64,000 bases of DNA from assembly GCF_020782875.1 (NCBI RefSeq), contig NZ_JAJGBN010000003.1:310001-374000 (forward strand), read 5' to 3'. Origin of the DNA: Allomuricauda sp. M10. Its GTDB lineage: Bacteria; Bacteroidota; Bacteroidia; Flavobacteriales; Flavobacteriaceae. Shown one piece after another: positions 59,012 through 64,000 of this stretch. The translations under genes and the position numbers were made by a program. Each line of letters opens with the position of its first letter. Position 1 is the first letter of the stretch. Under the pieces are notes generated by a model. That model ran no database searches. It saw only the letters and a program-made list of their open reading frames with translations, and had not been told where the DNA came from.

Positions 59012-60150
59012 TAACTGCAGATAGATTACATAGCGTTCAGGAATACTACTTCTCTAAAAAGTTGAGAGAGGTAAGGGGGTTGGTCAATCAAGGAAAGCCC
59101 ATCATCAATATGGGAATCGGGAGCCCTGATCTGGCACCATCACCAAAGGTGTTGGAAACTTTGCGGGACTGCATTACCGATACAGGTGCGCATCAATACC
59201 AGAGTTACCAAGGGTTGCCAGAACTTAGGGAGGCCATCGCCGATTTCTATCAGCAAAAATTCGGGGTACGTGTTGATGCAGCCACCGAGATTTTACCCTT
59301 AATGGGTTCCAAGGAAGGCATAATGCACATTAGTATGGCGTTTTTGAATGTGGGGGATGAAGTGTTGTTGCCCAATCCAGGATATCCCACCTATGCATCT
59401 GTGACCAATTTGGTTGAAGCCGTACCGGTCACTTATGATCTTACAGAAGAAAATGGATGGTTCCCAGATTTGGAAGCATTATCCCAAAAGGACCTGTCCA
59501 AAGTAAAGTTGATGTGGATCAGTTATCCGCATATGCCAACAGGGGCTACGGCAACGTTGGAACAACTGGAGTCTTTGGTAGCCTTTGCCAAAAAACACAA
59601 CATTCTTTTGGTGAACGACAATCCGTACAGCTTTGTACTGTCCAGCAACCCAACCAGTATTTTGTCCATTGAAGGAGCAAAGGAATGCACCTTGGAACTG
59701 AACAGTTTGAGTAAGACTTTCAATATGGCCGGCTGGCGTGTGGGAATGGTTTTAGGCAATGAGGAACATATCAATGCGGTGCTCAAAGTGAAGAGCAATA
59801 TGGATTCAGGGATGTTCTACGGTATCCAAAAGGGAGCTGTGGTGGCCTTGCAAAGTGGCCCTGAATGGTATGAGGAACTAGATAAAGTGTATACCAAAAG
59901 AAGGGAATTGATGTTTCAATTGGCCGATAAATTGGGCTGTACCTATGATAAAAATGCCGTGGGTATGTTCGTTTGGTGCAAATTGCCCGAAGGATCCCTT
60001 TCGTCAGAGGCATTTATCGATAACGTCTTGTATGAAAAGGACATATTCATTGCACCCGGGACTATTTTTGGGAGCAATGGTGAAGGATTTATCCGATTCT
60101 CACTTTGTGTAAAGGAAGAAAAAATCAAGGAAGCCATATCAAGATTTTAA
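59008..60150 (+). CDS. PLP-dependent aminotransferase, class I/II
   Basis: This 380-residue enzyme shows 'INMGIGSPDLAPSPKVLETL', 'YQSYQGLPELREAIADFY', 'LPNPGYPTYASVT', 'NDNPYSFVL' and the PLP lysine in 'ELNSLSKTFNMAGWRVGMVLG'. Between pheA and tyrA it most likely transaminates phenylpyruvate and 4-hydroxyphenylpyruvate (or prephenate) to complete Phe and Tyr synthesis. Confidence 0.93.
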   Translation: MITADRLHSVQEYYFSKKLREVRGLVNQGKPIINMGIGSPDLAPSPKVLETLRDCITDTGAHQYQSYQGLPELREAIADFYQQKFGVRVDAATEILPLMGSKEGIMHISMAFLNVGDEVLLPNPGYPTYASVTNLVEAVPVTYDLTEENGWFPDLEALSQKDLSKVKLMWISYPHMPTGATATLEQLESLVAFAKKHNILLVNDNPYSFVLSSNPTSILSIEGAKECTLELNSLSKTFNMAGWRVGMVLGNEEHINAVLKVKSNMDSGMFYGIQKGAVVALQSGPEWYEELDKVYTKRRELMFQLADKLGCTYDKNAVGMFVWCKLPEGSLSSEAFIDNVLYEKDIFIAPGTIFGSNGEGFIRFSLCVKEEKIKEAISRF

Positions 60151-60152
60151 TC

Positions 60153-61013
60153 ATGAAGGTAGCAGTAATCGGAATAGGATTGATAGGGGGCTCGTTTGCC
60201 AGGGATGTGAAAAAATTGCATCCTCAGGTTACCATTGTGGGGTTGGACAAGAACCAGACCCACTTGGATGAAGCCTTGGACCTACAAATAATTGATGAAA
60301 AAGGGGATTTGGATGCCTTGGTGGATGCCGATATGGTCTATGTGAGTATTCCAGTTAATGCCATGGTGCACGAACTTCCCAAAATTTTGGATGCCGTGGG
60401 AGATGACACCGTGGTGATGGATGCCGGATCTACCAAAAGATTGATCTGTGAAAGTGTGGCCGAACATCCCAAACGACGCAATTTTATGGCCTGCCATCCC
60501 ATTGCGGGTACAGAATTTTCAGGTCCGTCCGCGGCTTTGGAAGGTTTGTACGACGGCAAGACCATGATTATCTGTGAGGTAGAAAAAACAGCCTTCAAAT
60601 TGCAGGAAAGGGCCTTGGCCATTTTTCAGGAAATTGGCATGCGAATCCGATATATGAATCCAGAAGCGCACGATAAACACATCGCCTACGTATCCCATTT
60701 ATCACACATCAGTTCTTTTATGTTGGGAAAAACGGTTATCGAAAAAGAAAAGAACGAGCGTGATATTTTTGACATGGCGGGATCTGGTTTTGAAAGTACC
60801 GTGCGTTTGGCAAAAAGTTCACCTGACATGTGGACACCCATATTTGAACAGAACAAGGACAACGTGGTAGAGACATTGGAAGAGTACATCCAAAACCTGA
60901 CCACTTTCAAGCAGCTGTTGGAGAACAACGATTTTGAAAACGTCCATTTAGAAATGAGCAATACCAATAAAATAAAACAAATACTTAAAGGAATTCCACT
61001 TACAAAAAAATAG
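60153..61013 (+). CDS. tyrA: Prephenate dehydrogenase
   Basis: TyrA oxidatively decarboxylates prephenate to 4-hydroxyphenylpyruvate with NAD(P)+. The 286-residue protein shows the Rossmann motif 'VAVIGIGLIGGSFARDVKK', 'VMDAGSTKRLICESV', the substrate motif 'FMACHPIAGTEFSGPSAA' and 'HIAYVSHLSHISSFMLG'. The ATG at 60153 is chosen over upstream in-frame codons inside the aminotransferase gene. It begins 2 bases after that gene's stop. Confidence 0.95.
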   Translation: MKVAVIGIGLIGGSFARDVKKLHPQVTIVGLDKNQTHLDEALDLQIIDEKGDLDALVDADMVYVSIPVNAMVHELPKILDAVGDDTVVMDAGSTKRLICESVAEHPKRRNFMACHPIAGTEFSGPSAALEGLYDGKTMIICEVEKTAFKLQERALAIFQEIGMRIRYMNPEAHDKHIAYVSHLSHISSFMLGKTVIEKEKNERDIFDMAGSGFESTVRLAKSSPDMWTPIFEQNKDNVVETLEEYIQNLTTFKQLLENNDFENVHLEMSNTNKIKQILKGIPLTKK

Positions 61014-61021
61014 GAAGCATT

Positions 61022-62104
61022 ATGGAAAACAAGAAGGAAATGAGAAAATGGTTGGATGATATGAACTTGGGCCATCCACTGGTCATCGCAGGACCTTGCA
61101 GTGCCGAAACCGAAGACCAGGTACTTAAGATTGCACACCAATTGAAGGATACGGACGTGAGCTACTACCGTGCCGGAATCTGGAAACCGCGTACCCGTCC
61201 CGGAAATTTTGAAGGCGTTGGTGCCATCGGGCTAAAATGGTTGCAAAAGGTAAAAGAGGAAACCGGATTGAAGACCGCTACCGAAGTGGCAAACCGTGCC
61301 CACGTAGACCTTGCCTTGGAATATGATGTAGACCTATTGTGGATCGGTGCCCGTTCAACGGTGAGCCCATTCATCATTCAGGAAATAGCCGACGCTTTGG
61401 AAGGTACCGATAAGATAGTATTGGTGAAAAACCCAGTGAACCCGGATCTTTCTTTGTGGTTGGGTGCCGTGGAGCGTTTGCATACCGCCAATATTGAAAA
61501 ATTGGGTGTGATCCACCGTGGTTTCTCCACTTACGAGAAGACCAAATACCGTAACATTCCAGAGTGGCAGTTGGCCATTGAGCTTCAAACTAAGTTCCCT
61601 GACCTTCCTATTATCAACGACCCAAGCCACATTACCGGTAAACGCGATATGATCTTTGATGTATCCCAAACGGCTTTGGATCTGAATTTTGATGGTCTGA
61701 TGATTGAAACCCACTGTGACCCTGACAATGCATGGAGTGATGCCGCTCAGCAAGTGACACCAGAACGCTTGGTGCAGATCATGAGAGACCTTCGCATCAG
61801 AAAAGAAACCGATGAGGAAGCGGAATACAATAACAAGTTGAACAACCTTAGAACGCAAATTGATGTGTTGGATAACCAATTGATCGAGCTTTTGGGCAAA
61901 CGCATGAAGGTTTCTGATGGTATCGGGGAGTTGAAAAAGCAAAAGAACGTTGCCGTGTTGCAAAGCAATCGATGGAACGCCATTTTGGGCAACATGATCT
62001 TGGAAGGTGAGCAAAGAGGATTGAGTGAGGAATTTGTTTTGAAGATGTTCAAGGCCATTCACCAAGAATCCATCAACCATCAAGAAAAAATCATCAACGC
62101 CTAG
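61022..62104 (+). CDS. Bifunctional DAHP synthase / chorismate mutase (type II)
   Basis: This 360-residue fusion has an N-terminal 3-deoxy-7-phosphoheptulonate synthase ('PLVIAGPCSAETEDQVLKIA', 'GIWKPRTRPGNFEGVG', 'LPIINDPSHITGKRD', 'IETHCDPDNAWSDAAQQV'). The C-terminal AroQ chorismate mutase begins about residue 270 ('LNNLRTQIDVLDNQLIELLGKRMKVSDGIGELKKQK'). It performs the first step of the shikimate pathway and the branch-point step, so the operon covers entry and exit of Phe/Tyr synthesis. In such fusions the mutase domain often serves feedback inhibition. A terminator follows. Confidence 0.95.
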   Translation: MENKKEMRKWLDDMNLGHPLVIAGPCSAETEDQVLKIAHQLKDTDVSYYRAGIWKPRTRPGNFEGVGAIGLKWLQKVKEETGLKTATEVANRAHVDLALEYDVDLLWIGARSTVSPFIIQEIADALEGTDKIVLVKNPVNPDLSLWLGAVERLHTANIEKLGVIHRGFSTYEKTKYRNIPEWQLAIELQTKFPDLPIINDPSHITGKRDMIFDVSQTALDLNFDGLMIETHCDPDNAWSDAAQQVTPERLVQIMRDLRIRKETDEEAEYNNKLNNLRTQIDVLDNQLIELLGKRMKVSDGIGELKKQKNVAVLQSNRWNAILGNMILEGEQRGLSEEFVLKMFKAIHQESINHQEKIINA

Positions 62105-62125
62105 TAAATAGGACTGTTTTTGAGG

Positions 62126-62176
62126 AAACTGTTTGTGTCTCTGGGTAAATATTCCGGGATGCAAACAGTTTTTTTA
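62126..62176 (+). terminator. Terminator of the aromatic operon
   Basis: AAACTGTTTG (62126-62135) pairs with CAAACAGTTT (62162-62171), long loop of 26, then T to 62175. Confidence 0.8.
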
Positions 62177-62234
62177 TTTTAAACTGTAACGATCTTGTTC
62201 TTCGGTCATCTTTCAGAAGTAAAAACACTCTATC

Positions 62235-62909
62235 ATGAAAAAATTATATGTACTCAGTTTCCTTTTACTTCCCTTTTTGACGTTTGCCCAACGCATCATT
62301 GATACAGAGGTGGGGGAGTTCCATGAAATCAAAGTATTTGATCTCATCGAAGTGAACCTGATCCAATCGGATGAAAACCGAATTATGATCAAAGGGCATA
62401 ATGTGGATGATATTACCTGGACCAATAAGAAAGGTATCTTGAAACTTCGCATGCAATTGGACAAAAAATTCCAAGGAGAGGACACCATGATCGAAGTCTA
62501 TTATACCAATTTGGATGTGATCGACAGTAATGAAGGTGCCCAGATTACCTGTAACGAAATGGTGCAAAAAAGCAAAATTGAACTAAGGGCCCAAGAAGGT
62601 GCCCTGATACATATTGGTATGGATGTGGATTATGCCGACATCCGTGCCGTAACGGGTGGTATTGTGAGAGCTTCCGGTTTGGCCAAGAACCAATCCGTAG
62701 TGTTGAACACGGGCGGTATTTTTGATGGCCGAGATCTTAGGACCGCCAATACCGATATCAAAATTTCAGCTGGTGGGGAAGCTGATATTTTCGCCTCTGA
62801 AGCAGTGGACATCAATGTGCGTGCCGGTGGGGATGTTTATGTGTACGGCAATCCGAAAATGGTACACAAAAAAACCTTTGTAGGGGGTAGGATCTACATC
62901 AAGGATTAA
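62235..62909 (+). CDS. DUF2807 (GIN domain) secreted protein
   Basis: This 224-residue protein has a signal peptide (MKKLYVLSFLLLPFLTFAQ), then a GIN domain: 'EIKVFDLIEVNLIQSDENRIMIKGHNVDDITW', and repeated short strands ending 'INVRAGGDVYVYGNPKMVHKKTFVGGRIYIKD'. The family forms right-handed beta-helices of unknown function at the cell surface. It is a distant paralogue of the lipoprotein at 52.4 kb. Confidence 0.87.
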   Translation: MKKLYVLSFLLLPFLTFAQRIIDTEVGEFHEIKVFDLIEVNLIQSDENRIMIKGHNVDDITWTNKKGILKLRMQLDKKFQGEDTMIEVYYTNLDVIDSNEGAQITCNEMVQKSKIELRAQEGALIHIGMDVDYADIRAVTGGIVRASGLAKNQSVVLNTGGIFDGRDLRTANTDIKISAGGEADIFASEAVDINVRAGGDVYVYGNPKMVHKKTFVGGRIYIKD

Positions 62910-62922
62910 AATATAAACACAA

Positions 62923-62960
62923 AAAAAAGGCCCATCGGATTTATCCTCAGGGCCTTTTTT
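62923..62960. terminator. Bidirectional terminator between convergent genes
   Basis: AAAAAAGGCCC (62923-62933) pairs with GGGCCTTTTTT (62950-62960), so both strands have a stem followed by T. Confidence 0.9.
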
Positions 62961-62976
62961 GTTTTGTGAGGATTGG

Positions 62977-63417
62977 TTACTTCCTAAAAATGTAACGGGT
63001 AATAAAAATACCTTGTCCGTCACCTTTACCACCTTCGCTCTCAACACCGCTTACCACAAAAGCCAATTCCCATCCATTGGAAATCATGTCGTTAATCATG
63101 GAAGTGATCATGGCGTCGTTTGCGGCGATGTTCTGGAATCGGATACCACCAATGTTGTAAAAGTTCAACAATTTGGTTTCCTCAAAATTCTTCACACGGA
63201 TTTCGTCCCTGTCCGATTTGTTACGGGTGTTGTCATCCTCGGTCTGTACACTGGTGAACTCCCTATAATCCTTGTCTTCAAGGGCATTGATGATCCTTGA
63301 CCTACCAAGACCGTTGGGAACAATGGATTCCACACTGGTGATTACCTTGTACTGTTGTGCGTTTGCACCGAATGCGGCAGCTAGGGTCAACACTGCGATC
63401 AAAACGATTTTTTTCAT
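62977..63417 (-). CDS. Small secreted protein of unknown function
   Basis: This 146-residue protein has a clear signal peptide (MKKIVLIAVLTLAAAFGANAQ). The mature part includes 'YKVITSVESIVPNGLGRSRII' and 'MITSMINDMISNGWELAFVVSGVES', which resembles short Bacteroidota proteins with a DUF4177-like 'GWEL' fold. I cannot assign a function. It is divergent from rsgA across 94 bases. Confidence 0.75.
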   Translation of the reverse strand: MKKIVLIAVLTLAAAFGANAQQYKVITSVESIVPNGLGRSRIINALEDKDYREFTSVQTEDDNTRNKSDRDEIRVKNFEETKLLNFYNIGGIRFQNIAANDAMITSMINDMISNGWELAFVVSGVESEGGKGDGQGIFITRYIFRK

Positions 63418-63511
63418 AATGTATTAGTTAATGATTATTAAAACTGTTAACAAAGATATACGACGGAAAAGAAGGAATATTGTTTCTTTGTAATGAAAAT
63501 TTGAACAAATT

Positions 63512-64000
63512 GTGAACGGAACTGTTTATAAATCAACGGGTAGCTGGTATACCGTAAAGTCCACGGATGGTGCATTTTACGAGTGCCGGATCAAGGGGAA
63601 GTTCCGTACCCAAAACATAAAAAGTACCAATCCTGTTGCGGTAGGCGACCATGTGGAATTTGAGCTGGAAAATGTTGGGGATGAAACCGTTGGTGTTATT
63701 TCAGAGATTGGGGAGCGTAAAAACTACATTATCCGGAAATCGGTTAAACTGTCCAAACAGACCCATATCATTGCTTCCAATTTAGATCAAGTTTTCTTGT
63801 TGGTCACGTTGAACAATCCCATGACCTTCACCAGTTTTATAGATCGTTTTTTGGTCACTGCCGAAGCGTATGATATTCCTGTAATTCTGCTTTTCAATAA
63901 GATGGATACGTATTCACCAGATGAAAAAGCCGAAGTGGCCTACCTCGTGGATTTATATACACACATTGGTTATCCATGTATCCAGATGGAGGCAAAGACC
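63512..64000 (+). CDS. rsgA: Ribosome small-subunit-dependent GTPase RsgA, 3'-truncated by window edge
   Basis: RsgA is a circularly permuted GTPase that checks the 30S decoding centre during ribosome maturation. The 163 visible residues begin with the OB-fold: 'NGTVYKSTGSWYTVKSTDGAFYECRIKGKFR'. They then enter the GTPase domain with 'IIASNLDQVFLLVTLNNPMTFTSFIDRFLVTAE' and the G4 motif 'LLFNKMD'. The order OB then G4 before G1 is characteristic. The start is GTG at 63512: an in-frame stop lies at 63494 and no ATG is available. The remainder lies outside the window. Confidence 0.92.
   Translation, partial: MNGTVYKSTGSWYTVKSTDGAFYECRIKGKFRTQNIKSTNPVAVGDHVEFELENVGDETVGVISEIGERKNYIIRKSVKLSKQTHIIASNLDQVFLLVTLNNPMTFTSFIDRFLVTAEAYDIPVILLFNKMDTYSPDEKAEVAYLVDLYTHIGYPCIQMEAKT

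Noticed and set aside
1..64000. tRNA, rRNA or prophage genes
   Set aside because: I looked for tRNA TTC-arm/CCA patterns, rRNA core sequences and phage structural proteins by eye and saw none; a tRNAscan run would be decisive.

Overview
The window is a contiguous chromosomal segment of a marine-type Flavobacteriaceae (Bacteroidota). The evidence is the gene set (gldA-type ABC ATPase, DUF5686/CarboxypepD outer-membrane protein, GIN-domain DUF2807 proteins, tandem OmpH chaperones after bamA, a sulfite reductase with a HEPN tail, a MetX-aspartokinase-homoserine dehydrogenase fusion, a split methionine synthase) and promoters of the TTG...TAnnTTTG type with few Shine-Dalgarno sequences. Gene content and style fit the Muricauda/Allomuricauda/Flagellimonas group, but that genus call is only an inference. 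No tRNA, rRNA, CRISPR array, insertion sequence or prophage was found. Both ends cut a gene: bamA (5' end missing) and rsgA (3' end missing).

Layout. 1-4.3 kb: envelope biogenesis (bamA, two ompH/skp genes, murI). 4.3-11.7 kb: folA and thyA (folate/dTMP), with small unknowns, a PLP enzyme, an esterase, a DinB protein, a HAD protein and an AT-rich DUF2971 gene. 12-20 kb: nucleoside transporter, bifunctional nuclease, etfBA, pdhB (divergent from etfB across a 28-bp perfect palindrome) and a large DUF5686 protein. 19.9-22.9 kb: soluble and membrane pyrophosphatases. 22.9-23.7 kb: a 141-bp tandem repeat array. 23.7-28 kb: TonB, serine hydrolase, deoxynucleoside kinase and metK behind a SAM-II riboswitch. 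28-35.5 kb: CocE hydrolase, then a SAM-I riboswitch, the metX-thrA fusion, a GIY-YIG gene and metZ. 35.5-43.4 kb: Rrf2 regulator and the assimilatory sulfate operon (DUF2061, cysH, cysD, cysN, sulfite reductase, siroheme methylase, ferredoxin-NADP reductase). 43.5-45.3 kb: AraC regulator and SDR. 45.4-50.9 kb: a second SAM-I riboswitch, metH part 1, a four-helix-bundle gene, metH part 2 and metF. 51-57.8 kb: PagL-like deacylase, adhesin-like lipoprotein, serine hydrolase, HEPN-like gene, PLP decarboxylase and gldA. 57.8-62.1 kb: an aromatic amino-acid operon (pheA, aminotransferase, tyrA, DAHP synthase/chorismate mutase) preceded by a leader peptide with 10 aromatic residues in 23 and an overlapping terminator. 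62.2-64 kb: GIN-domain protein, a small secreted protein and rsgA.

How it fits together. Sulfur flows from sulfate (cys operon) to homocysteine (MetX fusion + MetZ), to methionine (split MetH + MetF) and to SAM (MetK). Three separate SAM-sensing RNAs of two structural classes sit on this route. The aromatic operon appears to use classical ribosome-stalling attenuation instead.

The most notable points are: (1) the aromatic leader-peptide attenuator; (2) coexisting SAM-I and SAM-II riboswitches; (3) a small palindromic repeat lying in the same reading frame inside three unrelated protein genes; (4) the etf/pdh 28-bp palindrome; (5) dispersed repeats and four-helix-bundle genes that invaded and reshaped the metH locus.
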